DNA of 64,000 bases from Molanna angustata. Lineage: Eukaryota > Arthropoda > Insecta > Trichoptera > Molannidae. The position numbers were made by a program, and so were the translations under genes. The DNA lies in NCBI GenBank assembly GCA_963576475.1, contig OY754982.1, positions 899,409-963,408 on the forward strand. The letters run 5' to 3'. Shown here in pieces: positions 10,391-22,082 of the stretch. Numbering within the stretch: position 1 is the stretch's first letter; each line of letters starts with the position of its first letter. The notes below the pieces were generated by a model. That model ran no database searches, had not been told where the DNA came from, and was given only the letters and a program-made list of their open reading frames with translations.

Positions 10391-10690
10391 ATACTTCATT
10401 TTATTTATTTATTTATTTATTAAAAAATCCTTTTTTACAAGTATAATAATATCAGAAGTAGGTACAATATAACTTTATACAGTAATAAATAAAATGTATA
10501 GGTAATATTATAATTAAGTTAAAAGTTAAAGTTTAAGTCATAAGTGTATACACATATTTTATTTTAATTTGTGGATTAGGCTACTCTACTAGGCTATGCC
10601 TGTCCCAGAGTAGCGTTATATAAATCAGTTCTATTATTTTTATTCGTCACAGTGTTTTGTAAGGTTCTGTGGTAGGTTGAAGTGATACAG
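10391..10690 (-). repeat. Probable reverse-oriented retroelement tail
   Basis: Begins with (TTTA)n on the plus strand, that is an (AAAT)n tail on the minus strand, followed by AT-rich text and a GC-richer piece around 10570-10615. This is the usual look of a LINE or SINE 3' end. No copy elsewhere in the window confirms it. Confidence 0.35.
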
Positions 10691-11015
10691 AGGTGCAACT
10701 ATATGTTTTTGTGTAGTATGAAATATTGCTTGATGTAAAAAGGGTTAATGCTAATATAATTTTGATTTTCTAAAGTCAATTAAGTAGTACCTAATATAAA
10801 ATAAATTATCTGTTTCTTTTCTTCCTTAAGTGATTAAGCAGTTGTTTGCTATAGTTGTTATATTTATGTATATACTTATTCTTTTTTTCTGTATACCTCT
10901 TTCCTTTAAAAAAAATTAAAACAAAGCGCTCTGCTCATTCTTACTTACATACTTGCTTCCGATGCCCGTACAACTCCGGTACAGCTTCATAAATCCAGGC
11001 TAATTTTCTAGACCT

Positions 11016-11199
11016 GGGGGGCAAGCCTGGTCCGACCGGCGAAATCAAAACCCTAGTGATTACCCATATCATGGATATTATTATTATATGGAGTTCTACA
11101 ATATCTTTAGATGTCATAGAACTCCATATGATAATTATATCCATGATATGGGTAATCACTAGGGTTTTGATTTCGCCGGTCGGACCAGACTTGCCCCCC
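11016..11199. repeat. 82-bp-arm palindromic element
   Basis: The left arm 11016-11097 and right arm 11118-11199 are reverse complements with about three mismatches, around a 20-bp loop. The arms start GGGGGGCAAG and include ACCGGCGAAATCAAAACCC. No coding capacity and no convincing flanking duplication. It may be a foldback transposon or an inverted terminal dimer. The stem-then-GAAA arrangement loosely resembles the hairpin of the Penelope terminal repeats, but no hammerhead core is present. Confidence 0.7.
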
Positions 11200-11885
11200 T
11201 GATCTCACTAGTGATTATGGGTTGCCCTGTCAATGCTCGAATTTCTTCACTGTTACTTGGTCTCCTGGTAGCTGTCGCAATTCCCTACCTTGGACCTTAA
11301 ATTTCCGCAGGATCCTGTTTTCTAATGTAATTCTGCTTACATCAATAGCAAGGATATAGCTTGATGGTATATATTGTTTAATATTGTGTACCATATGTAC
11401 ATCTTCTTTGATAACAATTTTACCTGAATGATGTTCCAGAACCGGTGATCCGATTTTCAGTCTTATCTCAATATTTTCATTTTTATGCGTCCCACGGGTT
11501 AACCAACTAACCCTTTCGCTTCCTCCATTTTATGTCCTTTTTTTCTTCTCTGTATCCCCTCTCCAGAATGCACCAGAGAAACATAAACCAGAGCCAACAG
11601 TAAACTAAACTTGTAAGAACCCTTGCAGTTCTCCTAATTAAGACTATTCCCTTCCACATTATTCATTTCACTAACTTATATACCTACTTCCATTCCTGAC
11701 AAATCCCCGCCCGCCTTACCGTATCCTCACAACTTTGGATTAATTAATAATTAAACTTTATGAATTGTAATTAATTTGATTCCAGTTAAGCCTTGTTGTT
11801 TTATTATTTAAAGGTCATATTTTAAAATAATAACTGACTTCAAAAAAGCTTATCAAAATAACGTGGAACCACTTCGCCGAAAAAA
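11200..11885. other. Unassigned spacer
   Basis: GC-richer text around 11200-11310 directly follows the palindrome and may belong to the same element. The rest is AT-rich with no gene. Confidence 0.4.
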
Positions 11886-11889
11886 AGAC

Positions 11890-12085
11890 TTATTACATTA
11901 CGTACCATCACGCCGAGTCCCTTACCAGAAAAAACCGAGCGCCATACTCTATTTTTGCACACATTCATGACTTTCTTTGCATAGTCTCATACGTGCTCGT
12001 CGATTGTTCAAGTTTCTTATATTTCCTTCTTTCAAAATATCATTTACATGGTCATGCCATCCTTTTCCGGGACGGTCCCTGCTAT
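11890..12085 (-). pseudogene. RTE 3'-end fragment
   Basis: Colinear with the 3' end of the RTE copy at 57.57-57.76 kb. Shared landmarks in order are ACCATCACGCC, GAGCGCCATACTC (GAACGCCACTTACTTC there), TTTCAAAATATCATT and ACATGGTCATGCCATCC. Diverged, minus orientation, no long frame. Confidence 0.7.
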
Positions 12086-12089
12086 TCAC

Positions 12090-13090
12090 TCCATTTATTT
12101 ATTACTTACTTACTTTACGAGTCCGAGTACTTCACCACTAGGCCATCCCACCCCAGCAACCTATACAGCAACCGCAACGACATTGTCATTAACCATCTTC
12201 AAGTCCTCTGCGTCGCACCTCACTGCCATATCTTGACAGATGAGGAGGTGTTCGTCAGTTCGTATTTCTCTATTTATTACACCCATGTTTTTATTTGTTT
12301 ATTTTTTTATCAATCGTTCATCTTTCATTCTTTAGGATATTCACATATAATCGATAAAGTAAAAGAAACACACCATACATAGCACATAGTATACACGCAT
12401 AGGTACATAGTGAGGAGTGAAAAGTATATTTAGGCAAATACTATCTTGTCTGTGTTTTTACGGTAGGTACAGTACAGGGAATAATTGTTCTGCTTCCACT
12501 TCTTTCCTCGTAAACATTATATTTGTTTATATTGTAGGTACTGATGTTCCTTTTACTCTTTTCAGCAATTTTTCTTTCAATTTTTTTGTAAAGACACTCC
12601 TGTTTTAAACAAAACAAAATACCTTACCACACTGCATTTCATTAAAGCAATATATTCCTTTCTTATTCTGCTAACTTTATCAACATACTGCTCCGTGATA
12701 CCTAATATGATTATACTAAAAACTTCATAACTTTAAAGTGCATCGTGATAAAGTTTCAGTAGTTCATCATCGTTCATATCAGCATATAGTGTCTCCTTGC
12801 ATGTTTTGGGATTTATCAGGGCATACCACGTAGGAGAAACCCCGAAGGCATAAAGTAAATGACAACAGACATGTCTCCCACTACAGCTAACACACGAGTT
12901 GTCCCGTGTCTCTCCAGACCGTCTTGGAACTGTCTCTTATCTCCTGCGTCTTGTTTTATGTACTTTCACAAAGGCGACAGTGTCTGCTGGAACAGTGTGC
13001 TTTTGATATGATATTGAGTTTGTTGTTGCATGCTTATATGACTTATAATCCACAGTCTTCTCCATAATTTTCTGCACATGTTTACATGTT
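12090..13090. other. Unassigned spacer
   Basis: Contains a 129-codon frame beginning at 11993 whose first part lies over the RTE fragment and which shows no domain. The stretch 12780-13010 is more complex and could be an unrecognised transposon remnant. No gene call is justified. Confidence 0.4.
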
Positions 13091-13091
13091 A

Positions 13092-13230
13092 GATGGGTCG
13101 ATGGCAGAACGGTTAGCGCGCTGGTGCAAGTAATCCAGTGGTCGCGAGTTCGAATCCTGCCTCAACCGATATCGTTCTGAGAATGTAGGAAGATGTATAT
13201 GTACTTATTTAACAAGGACATATCCATAAT
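13092..13230 (+). repeat. tRNA-Thr-like SINE, family 1
   Basis: The head GATGGGTCGATGGCAGAACG has the A-box (GGCAGAACGGTTAGCGCGC) and GAGTTCGAATCCTGCC is the B-box. The body ends GTACTTATTTAACAAGGACA. The anticodon region carries an insertion compared with the 20.3-kb copy (GTGCAAGTAATCC versus GGGCTAGTAATCC). Confidence 0.8.
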
Positions 13231-13332
13231 ACGCACCGAAATTAGTTGAACTAATCGATATGGTCGGTTGGAAGCCCGCCTTTGGCATCATTTCGCCCTT
13301 GGCAGTTGGCGATGGTGTTTTAGCATATTTAT

Positions 13333-13730
13333 ATTTTCAAGCGAAAAGATTTTCACGAATAACATAAAAAAACTTTCAAAACTTGGATTGATAAAGAAAT
13401 CAATAAGAGGCCATAATTGGCGAACGTTGCGCATGCGCACAAAGTCATCACGCGTACCCTGTAGGTACCCTGATTTCCCGGTTCTCCTACAATATTCCAA
13501 CTTCGTCTTTATTAAGATGTTAAAAATTTGTTATAAAGATATCATTGAAAAAAATTCAATTTTTTGCGTATATACAACTATAAAAATATTCGATTCAATC
13601 ACATAGTTTTTGACAAATTTAATATCTCGTAGGCCGTAAGCCTTATTGGTGCCTGATTTCCCCATTTTCATATAATAATATATATATCCCCGCTTCGTCT
13701 CTATTGAGATATTAAATTTGACAAAAAAAA
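13333..13730 (-). repeat. TIR repeat family B, copy 1
   Basis: On the minus strand this is colinear with the left part of copies at 31.35 and 43.73 kb (CTCAATAGAGACGAAG, the AGGAGAACCGGGAAATCA region, GCGCATGCGCAACGTTCGCC, AAAATATAAATATGC). A second end piece, TTCGTCTCTATTGAGATATT, lies at 13700-13719, so two ends face each other. Diverged and non-coding. Confidence 0.55.
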
Positions 13731-13734
13731 ACTT

Positions 13735-15375
13735 TGGGAAAAATCCAACGTTTAAAATTGTTTATTACATTGCTCAATTACGACTCGTTTCATATAGATG
13801 TAAATTGTTTAAAATGTTCTTCAACTCTAAAAATATTCATAACATAAATTCGTTGTCATTTTTTATTAAATTCTAAATTATCAAATTTGGTCTTAATAAG
13901 CATAACTCTTGTTTTTTCGATAGTAAAAGAAATATCTGTCGTTGCCATTTTTACTAAGGCAAATGAATTTAAGAAATATGTTTTTAAGAATTTAATTATT
14001 TTTCTGCAAAAGGTTTATTTCGTAGATATGTAACGAGTCTGATTTTTTTTTTTTTGTTTTATTTTTTTTTTCGTTTGTTATAATTGCTCGCGGCCGTGGA
14101 ATTTTCGCGAATGGAATTTCGCTTCGGGGTAAAATATTTCAAAAATGTAATTTGTATATTTTAAGCGGGTCTTGGTTCGCCTACACGTGAAGTACGTATT
14201 TAATGAAATGCCAAATCTTTGAAATATATTTTCTCTTCAAACAAAACTGAATACTCGCATGTTTATTAAGCAGCCAATAATATTATCCCCTCTGATGTTT
14301 AATAACGAGATGAACAGATATGAGAAAAGTTGATCAAATAACAACAATCAAATTGTGAAATCAAATTCAAAATCAAATTTTTTTGGTTTAAAATTTACAT
14401 TATTTGGGTGTTTTGTTTGTATTTGTATGTTTTACAATCCCGCCGGGGTCATAAAAAATATTTTTTGTACCTCGTTTATTTACGTTGACAGACATTTAAT
14501 TACAAGTACTTCCGGATTTCTCAGCGTAACATTGTGTATAAAATAAGTATATTTATATTATGAATTAACGTGATGAGGGAATGGTCGGTTCCGAAACTGG
14601 TTACTTAACTTATACAGGACTATGTCGAGGAATACAAAATAAACAATAAATTGTATAAAATGTTGTCATAATGTGCCACAAAGTATATTCGATATTTTAA
14701 AACGATATATTTATTATTTCAATTGAAATGAATGTTAATGCCTGGAGGTGGTTTGGGCATATTGAAAGAATGATCGATGAACTGTTGACTTTATGTACTG
14801 TTGACTTAAAGACTAGGGACCGCCTTATCATGCGAACGATATTTTGAAAACAACTTGACGAGCGTATATGAGACAATACATGAATGCAAAGTAAGCTTTT
14901 ATACTTGAAAGAATAATAATTTACAAATGTGAATTCTCTTTGCATATCCTGTTAGGGACATGACGTAATGGTATGTATTTATATTGGTACTAAATTGAGA
15001 TGATACATAAGCAGTTAAATACATGAACATGAACCATTCCAATAATCAAGCTGAGATACGACAAATATATTAATGTACTAATGATTTATCTGGTGTAATA
15101 AATTTCTAGTTAATGTTTTACTATAGAAACACACCACATATCATCACATTATTTGGTGCCGTTAATTTAACAATTACATCAAGGATTACAACCAACCAAA
15201 TCCATTGAAAGTGTAATGAAAACGGTATCTTCTATGATGTATTACAATATTAAACTTAACAACATAATTAATTCCTCAAACTTGAAAGGAATATTTGTGA
15301 AACTAACAGAGAAGATTCCACTTATGAAATTCACAAGACGTAAAAGCAAAATCCTTCCATAAATTTGATTCCGTG
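13735..15375. other. Unassigned AT-rich spacer
   Basis: Includes a T-rich run at 14040-14075. Only short frames of about 60-80 codons without domains are present. Nothing is recognised. Confidence 0.4.
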
Positions 15376-15382
15376 TGGATAT

Positions 15383-15410
15383 GTTTGTGTGTGTGTGTGT
15401 GTGTGTGTAA
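15383..15410. repeat. (GT)n microsatellite
   Basis: Uninterrupted GT/TG dinucleotides following GGATATGTTTGT. Confidence 0.85.
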
Positions 15411-15954
15411 GTATAAGAACATGTTCTTATAATAATATTCTGTAGAGGGCACACCAACCCATACAAGACTTTAGACCAGCGGGGTAATTCCCCTAAAATT
15501 CCCATGTCACGTATTGTGGAAAACTTTGCTTAATGGGATGACATTGTTGCTATTGTAATGTATAAATTCTGGAGCTTACACCCTTAAGCAATGTTTGATG
15601 ATACTTCTTTGAATTATGTCCAACAATTCCATTGGGATATGAGGTACTATCACACGTGTGTGGAGTTTGAAGAAACATTTCTTACAAGAAAATATTTTTT
15701 TATACATTGAATCTTTGTTTAAATATGATGGAAAGCTTCGTAATCTGAACTGTAGACCGAAGTTATTAGTAAAAGTTGTTTTCAGATTGGCGCCCAATGT
15801 GGGGCAAGAAATAACTTATTTTTCATTTATTTATTTTTCTGTATTTTTTATAAATTTAAAATTTTATATGTCACTATTAGTTATATGATATTTTAACTCA
15901 TACACTTATTCTGAAACGCACATATCATTGCTCGTTTTCAGTATATAAAAATGA
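15411..15954. other. Unassigned spacer
   Basis: Short open frames on both strands (minus strand 15576-15797, plus strand 15658-15888) overlap each other and show no recognised domain. A small palindrome AAGAACATGTTCTT lies at 15416-15429. No repeat family could be assigned. Confidence 0.35.
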
Positions 15955-16110
15955 TATACTATTTTTCTTTTTTGCCATGTTCGATCCAAATGGTGAATGA
16001 AGACCTCTTCTAAACTTTTCAATTTAGTGTCTTGAGCTATTTGCTGCCATCCACGACCCGCGTGCTGGACAATATCATTTGTCCACCTGTTAGCGGTCTT
16101 TTATCTTCTT
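15955..16110 (-). pseudogene. RTE-like RT C-terminal remnant
   Basis: On the minus strand the segment reads RWTNDIVQHAGRGWQQIA, then KSLEEVFIHHLDRTWQKRK. RW.DDI...AG..W...A....W..LEEA is the extreme C-terminus of RTE-type ORF2 proteins; the 33.6-kb copy has the corresponding segment. No upstream domain remains. Confidence 0.65.
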
Positions 16111-16299
16111 CTAATATTACATTATATACAGTTGATGAATAATTTGAAACACAAGAAAACAATAGAAACATGGATTAGAAACAAGGGCATTATATACTGC
16201 GGAAACATGATCAAGCTACAATAGTTTATATTTTATTTTTATAATAGGTATATTTTATAACAAGTTTTAGTTAAATACAAGTTTAATATTTTTCTGTCA

Positions 16300-16495
16300 G
16301 ATATAACGCAAAAAAAAAAAAAAATCTGCCACCTCGGTACAGGCTCAGCCTAGTGAGGTGGTATATACCAAATAATCCTATAAAAAAAAATGTTTCATAT
16401 AACTTATTTAAATTGTACTTTTTTGTAATATTTTTATTGTTTGTAACTATATTGTTATATTTTGTTTGGTTTCAATAATAAAAAAAAAAAAAATT
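16300..16495 (+). repeat. Retroelement 3' end with poly(A)
   Basis: A15-type run, then ATCTGCCACCTCGGTACAGG, AT-rich text, AATAATAAAAAAAAAAAAA. This looks like the 3' end of a plus-oriented LINE or retroposed transcript. It has no partner in the window. Confidence 0.4.
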
Positions 16496-16499
16496 ATAT

Positions 16500-17004
16500 C
16501 AAATAGTTAAAACGGTAACTTATTATCTGCGAAGCAATCGCATTGTTTAATATTTATCATTTTCAATCAAATCCCGATCTTCGTAAAAGCATAGTAATAA
16601 GTTTGGTGACAATTTTATGTGTTCAGTGTTTAAATATTCTATACATTTTAATGTTGTACATTTTTTTTCCAATATGCATCCATTTATCCAAATATGTACC
16701 CAATCTCTTCATTATCTCTTGTTTCTAATATTATTTGCTGTATTAGTACATTGAATTCCCAAACTACATAATATATGATCAACCATATTGACCGACCTCA
16801 AGGTTTGGTGTATTACTAACCAGACTCGATAGGCGCCAATCACAATAGCCTCTCGGTTGTAATATAGACAGAAATTTGACAAAAGCCCCCCGATCCGTGC
16901 GGACGATATTTGTGCTATGATTTAGCTTCTGTTTTCCCGATACATCATATTATTATCAGCGCCACATACTGGTAATATATTGTGACACGGGTATACGATA
17001 TTTG
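16500..17004. other. Unassigned spacer
   Basis: AT-rich to about 16790, then somewhat GC-richer. No frame or repeat recognised. Confidence 0.4.
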
Positions 17005-17105
17005 GCCTTTAAGCGTCCCGCCCTACGTGGCGCCCCAGGAGACGACGTCGGCGCCGCGCCGCCCGGGGAGGCGTCGCGCCGCCTGCCCTAGCATCGCTTC
17101 TGTCT
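17005..17105. other. Short CpG-rich island
   Basis: An abrupt CpG-dense block (GACGTCGGCGCCGCGCCGCC, then CGTCGCGCCGCCTGCC) in otherwise AT-rich DNA. Possible explanations are a retrotransposon LTR or promoter segment, or a fragment of a gene 5' region. TGTGACACGG at 16980-16989 could be an LTR start, but no matching second copy exists in the window. Confidence 0.4.
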
Positions 17106-17210
17106 GAGAATCTTACGCGACTTTCCATATAATACTGTGTGATTCCATGTACTGCGAGACTTAGTCATCTTGGGCAATGTCAACTGATAAACTTTTGCCA
17201 AAATTTTCTT

Positions 17211-17347
<137 letters not shown>

Positions 17348-17519
17348 TCTGTTTGTGAAATAGTTGAGTACCTATTTATTTACACTACTATAATATGAAG
17401 AATATCTTTGAACTTTCCTTTATTTCTTCAATTTTATTTTCAAGCGACGCTTCTGAGTAAGCGTATCATAATGGTAATATTTGTATTTGTATTTTATTTC
17501 TCATTTCGATGAACTTTAT

Positions 17520-18992
17520 TAGAAACAATAATTTTAATGGGTTTTGGTTTTCATCATTCAATTGAAACAATTATTTCAATGCCCCCCCTGTTCATGGTAT
17601 AATTAAGGATCCTCTTAGAGCATTTTGTCGGTGCCAGCATATTCCAATATTTTTATGCTGTATAATAAATTGCACTAGTGTTGTGCTATTGCATTATTAT
17701 TCTGTATTGTTTATGTAAATTACAAATAAAATAAATAAATAAATAAAAATAGATGGGCTTCTGGTTTTTATCATACATTTGAAACAATAATATCAATGGT
17801 GTGTGTGTCGCTGGTTTTACCCAGTGATAGGAAGGTTGAGAAGAGAGAATAACTTGCCTACCTTTCCCATGGTCTGGTTCAATATCCCTTATGCCTCTTG
17901 ATATTCACCTCACATAATATCACAACACTTAACTTGAACTTGAAAGGCAATGACACAGATTTGAATGATTTGTTTGATGAGAGTCCGAACATAAAGGTCA
18001 CACGGTGTGTTCTTAATGCTAACTGACTTCTGTAGGCAAATGTTGTAGTTATGAAGGGAGGTAGGTAAGATCAAGTATAACAAATATTGAATCTCAAAAT
18101 ATTAACACACACATACCTACACATGTGCATATATACTTGAATTATGGGAGTATCGTTCGATATAACATAATTTTTATTTAATATTGCTTCTCGGGCAACT
18201 AACAGATACTATGTCAAATATTAATTTAACACGCACCCAATAATACCAAGTTGCCACATTCTGGAGACTAACAATATAAATCGTCTCACAGATCCAGACT
18301 GAAAACACAATTAAAAACTGTTGTCTCCGCCGGGAATCGAACCCGGGACCTTTAGATCAGCATTCGATACCCAACCAACTAAACCACGAAGGACGACGCG
18401 AACTATAGCGAACAAATGGTCTTTGTTGAAACAATAATTTCAATGGGCTTTGGTTTTCATCATTCAATTGAAACAATAATTTCAATGGGCTTTGGTTTTC
18501 ATCATTCATTTGAAACAATAATTTCAATGGCCTTTGGTTTTCATCATTCATTTGAAACAATGATTTCAATGGGCTTTGGTTTTCATCATTCATTTGAAAC
18601 AATAATTTCAATGGGCTTTGGTTTTCATCATTCATTTGAAACAATAATTTCAATGGGCTTTGATTTTCATCATTCATTTGAAACAATATTTTCAGTGGGC
18701 TTCTTCTTTTTATTATACATTTTAAACAATAATTTCAATGGGCTTTGGTTTTCATAATTCATTTGAAACAATAATTTCAATGGCCTTTGTTTTTCATCAT
18801 TCATTAGAAACAATAATTTCAATGTGCTTTTGTTTTCATCATACATTTGAAACAACTATTTCAATGGGCTTTGGTTTTCATCATACATTTGAAACAATAA
18901 TTTCAATGGGATTTAGTCATCATACATTTGAAACAATAATCTCTTTGGGCATTGATTTTCGTCATGCATTTAACATTATAATTACAATGGGT
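17520..18992. repeat. 42-bp minisatellite with insertions
   Basis: The repeat unit GAAACAATAATTTCAATGGG followed by CTTTGGTTTTCATCATTCAT recurs every 42 bp from about 18428 to 18990 (roughly 13 copies), with outlying units at 17522-17580 and 17748-17797. Intervening DNA at 17582-17745 ends in (AAAT)n and looks like a retroposed insertion. Because 42 is a multiple of three, frames stay open on both strands (plus 18416-18757 and 18738-19196, minus 18357-18686). They are not evidence of a protein. Confidence 0.9.
18170..18400 (-). repeat. tRNA-derived SINE, family 2, near full
   Basis: From TTGCTTCTCGGGCAACTAAC through TCGTCTCACAGATCCAGACT to AATCGAACCCGGGACCTTTA (B-box complement) and ACCCAACCAACTAAACC (A-box complement). 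The longest copy of this family in the window, minus orientation, located inside the minisatellite locus. Confidence 0.75.
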
Positions 18993-19214
18993 ATCAAGAT
19001 ACAAATAATATTAATACAAACTTCAATCATTGTTGTTGATTTGTTTGTAATAGACAACAATATTAATTTCTGGACAAAATATGTTAAATTCTCACATACG
19101 TCCACAAAAAATATTTTTATACCTACGTTTATTTTTCATATTCCAATGAAAAAATACTTCACAAAACTATATTTGATGCGAGGTACCGGCTTATAATAGT
19201 GCTTCCACGATTTC

Positions 19215-19430
19215 ATCTTATCATCGTTTTCAAAGCCGGGTTATCAAAAATACAACAGGCAAAATTCAGCAATGAGGTTCACCACCCATTCCAAATGGTG
19301 CCTTTTTAGGTGAGTCGAGACAGGTGACACACCTGTGTCATACTTTATTTTATATGTTAATTCACACCCACTCACCTGTCACTGGTTACTCTACATTGTG
19401 GAGACATGCCGTGATGGTATAAATGAATGA
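19215..19430 (+). repeat. Tail repeat family D, reverse copy
   Basis: Includes TTAGGTGAGTCGAGACAGGT, ACTCACCTGTCACTGGTTAC and ends ATGCCGTGATGGTATAAATG AATGA. It is the reverse of the order at 10.2 and 22.1 kb, so it is on the other strand from those. Confidence 0.5.
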
Positions 19431-20314
19431 AAAAAAGTTTTTATTCAACTTTGGCAGGACATTACTGCACTGGATTTATAATCCTGTAAATAAGGGTTTA
19501 AACCCTGCCCTTCGTATATATCAGACCAGCATAATATATTTAAAACAAAATATTACAAGTCTGCATTATTAGGAAAGTCTTTTCAAAACAAAGCATCTTG
19601 GTTTCAAAATCCTTATACCGAAATCTTGATCCCATCTGATGTGTCATTTTAGTTGCGTAATAATTTTCGTACGCAACATCTGAATATTCCCAATTTATTA
19701 GGGAACATATACATCACTGCTTATCTTATTTGGTTTTATGTTGTTTATGATCTCGATTTACTGGTACTGTCCACCGTACAACCTTTGTGGAGGGTTCCTG
19801 GGTCCAGCTACTGCGCTGATACATCACTATCTGAACGTAAATTCCTTCAGAAAGGATTTTATTGTTTGACCCAAGAGGAAGAAAGTATGTATGCCTCCCC
19901 ATCTTGTTGCTTCAAAGGCCGGGGACTTGGTACCTAATGTTATAGAACCTAACGGCATAATAATATTTAAAGAATACAATTGTCTTGATATAATATATTA
20001 CTGTGGGTCTACTTTATTTTTATTAATACGAAGACGACAATCGTGCATAGAATTATTTATCCCCAATGTTTAATAACACACAATTTTAGAAACAACTGAA
20101 CCTCCTCCTCCCAGGAAAGTTCACATTCACAAATAGGTTCAATGACCTAATCCAAGATAACGAAGAAGTCAAAGTTAAATTACTATTACAAGGCTGGAGA
20201 TTACGTTAAAGAGCATACTCATGCCCCACACGTGGTAGTCAGTGAGAACCGAATGTCAATTTTTTACACGCTTACATCCCCTTTATCTACTTTCATATAT
20301 CATATCATAAATCA
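19431..20314. other. Unassigned spacer
   Basis: A 94-codon frame at 19653-19937 has no recognisable domain. Nothing else stands out. Confidence 0.4.
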
Positions 20315-20490
20315 GATGGGTCGATGGCAGAGCGGTTAGCGCGCTGGGCTAGTAATCCAGTGATCGCGAGTTCGTATCCTGCCTCGACCGATTTCGTTCA
20401 CCTATAGCACAAGCATTCATTTGCTTATTTTAGGGAACGTAGGAAGACGTAGGTATATGTATTTGTTTAACAAGGACATATTCATTTTTT
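20315..20490 (+). repeat. tRNA-Thr-like SINE, best-preserved head
   Basis: The head folds as a tRNA: GGTCGA (20319-20324) with TCGACC (20384-20389), anticodon stem CTGGG (20344-20348) with TCCAG (20356-20360), and loop CTAGTAA (20349-20355) giving anticodon AGT. The B-box is GAGTTCGTATCC. The tail runs TTTAACAAGGACATATTC and then A-rich. The sequence continues well past the head into a body shared by other copies, so it is a SINE rather than a tRNA gene. Confidence 0.8.
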
Positions 20491-21024
20491 TGTAAAAAAA
20501 AAATAAAAAAATAAATGTTCTTCTTTTTAAGTTTCTTACATTGCACCTGTAACATACATGAATGTTTAAATATCGTTATGGCTTACTCAAATTTCGAATC
20601 CCGTATATGCAGATTCTTTTAGGTCGGAACCCAATTGAATCTTCATACTTTATGTATTGACACTCACATATTTTAAACTGTTGAAAGTTATTAATTTATT
20701 GACTTGATCAAACTACTTTCAGTTACTATGTATATATTAAAGGTACCAGTTTTGTAAAATAATTGAGTATATAGAAACGAAATATTTCTCACAATATTGA
20801 TTATTTTATTTTAATTACAGCTTTCAAACATGCACTACAAATTTACTAAGTTTATTAATTAAAATTAATACAAAAGATGAGAGATTGGCACTGAAGCGCG
20901 TCACCTGCACGTTCAGTTAAATACCCCCGTAGCGCCAAATTCCAGAAAGATCGACGATCGCTGATTGGACGCTAGGAGGCGTATGCATCCATTTGACAGG
21001 GCGGTAGCTAGTCGTTATCATTTT
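20491..21024. other. Unassigned spacer
   Basis: AT-rich, with a short complex segment at 20880-21010 (GATCGACGATCGCTGATTGG). No gene is recognised. Confidence 0.4.
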
Positions 21025-21175
21025 CTTAGAAAATCCCGACTTCTTGTTCTATTCCTGTCAGTTTAGCATATTTTCTTCGTCAAACAACGTTCTTCATTCA
21101 TTCTACCCAAGCGGCCAATCCATCCCAATATATACACATTCAATACATTAATGTCGTTTGAGAAAATATAATGAA
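21025..21175 (-). pseudogene. RTE fragment
   Basis: ATTTTCTTCGTCAAACAACG, TTCATTCATTCTACCCAAGC and GGCCAATCCATCC parallel 57.80-57.85 kb (ATTTTCTTCGTCAGGCGTTC, TCATTCATTCTACCCATG, TGGCCAAACCATC). It is a piece of the same RTE-type C-terminal coding region in minus orientation. Confidence 0.6.
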
Positions 21176-21219
21176 AAAACTTTCTTGCTTTATGTAGGTA
21201 CCTAATAAGGTTTATCTTC

Positions 21220-21530
21220 TTCTTCTACACCCTGGCCATTTCTTCCCATTTATGTAAGTCTTTCGCTCCTGTGCGTCTCCTTCGCGCAAGTCTTCCTCCC
21301 GCAACTCTCTTCTGATGGTGGAGTGCCTCGTTGACAGCGGTCTGCCTGGTCTTCTGGCCTGCGCTTGGATGTGCATTGCTCTGCGTATCATGTTGTCCTC
21401 TGGTCACCTTATGACGTGTCCATACCATCTCAATCTGCTCTCGAGCAACTTATCGGTGATCGAGGCCACGCCAAAGCTTCCTCAGATTTGGAAATTCCGC
21501 ACTCTGTCCACCATTGTCAAACCCCCCGCC
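21220..21530 (-). pseudogene. RTE-like RT C-terminal remnant
   Basis: The minus strand reads DRVRNFQIWGSFGVASI, then LLESRLRWYGHVI in an overlapping frame, then GGRLARRRRTGAKDLHKWEE. The RLRWYGHV motif and a degenerate GRPRRRW region mark an RTE-type C-terminus. Frameshifts make it non-functional. The composition is GC-richer than its surroundings, as is typical for these coding remnants. Confidence 0.65.
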
Positions 21531-21539
21531 TAATATGAT

Positions 21540-22080
21540 TTTTATTTTTATTATTTGTTATAATCTTTAATAATATATATGATTTTTCATCTTTTGACTA
21601 TGATTGTAACATAAATAAATCTATTCTTTTCTCTTTTTTTCAGGTAAGGAACTTCCCCGTGGACCTTTGGAGAGATTATCTTTAATTTTCCATACATCAA
21701 GCTGTTTTACTTCAATCAAAGTGAGACACTTTCCATATTCTTACATATTTGTTTTCTGATATAGCCTTTGTGAATATTAAAACGACCGCTTTGATCAAAT
21801 TACTTCCATCTTATTTGACAAACAGACAAATAATTAATGTACAAATTTGCGATATTCTTACTTTAAAGATGTGTGCTTATAATTTCGTCAGATAATTTCA
21901 GAAAATAACTTATTATGAAACATCTCATGAACCTTTTTAATAATTTGTCGTTCACTCTAAATACGACTTTAATTATTAAAACTTCAATTAACAATTCAAA
22001 TATGCAAAGCGTTGGTTAGTAATAAAATGATAGCCAAGAAGACATGCGAGTTGGTTTTATAAATGACCTACTTCAAATAT
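21540..22080. other. Unassigned AT-rich spacer
   Basis: No frame or repeat recognised between the RTE remnant and the next tail repeat. Confidence 0.4.
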
Positions 22081-22082
22081 TC

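Noticed and set aside
11016..11199. Hammerhead in the 82-bp palindrome
   Set aside because: GAAA after a stem is present, but no CUGANGA and no stem I partner.
11993..12382. 129-codon plus-strand frame
   Set aside because: The first part lies on the antisense of an RTE fragment and the rest shows no domain.
20315..20395. Functional tRNA-Thr gene
   Set aside because: The sequence continues into a body shared by many dispersed copies, no terminator follows the head, and one acceptor pair is missing.
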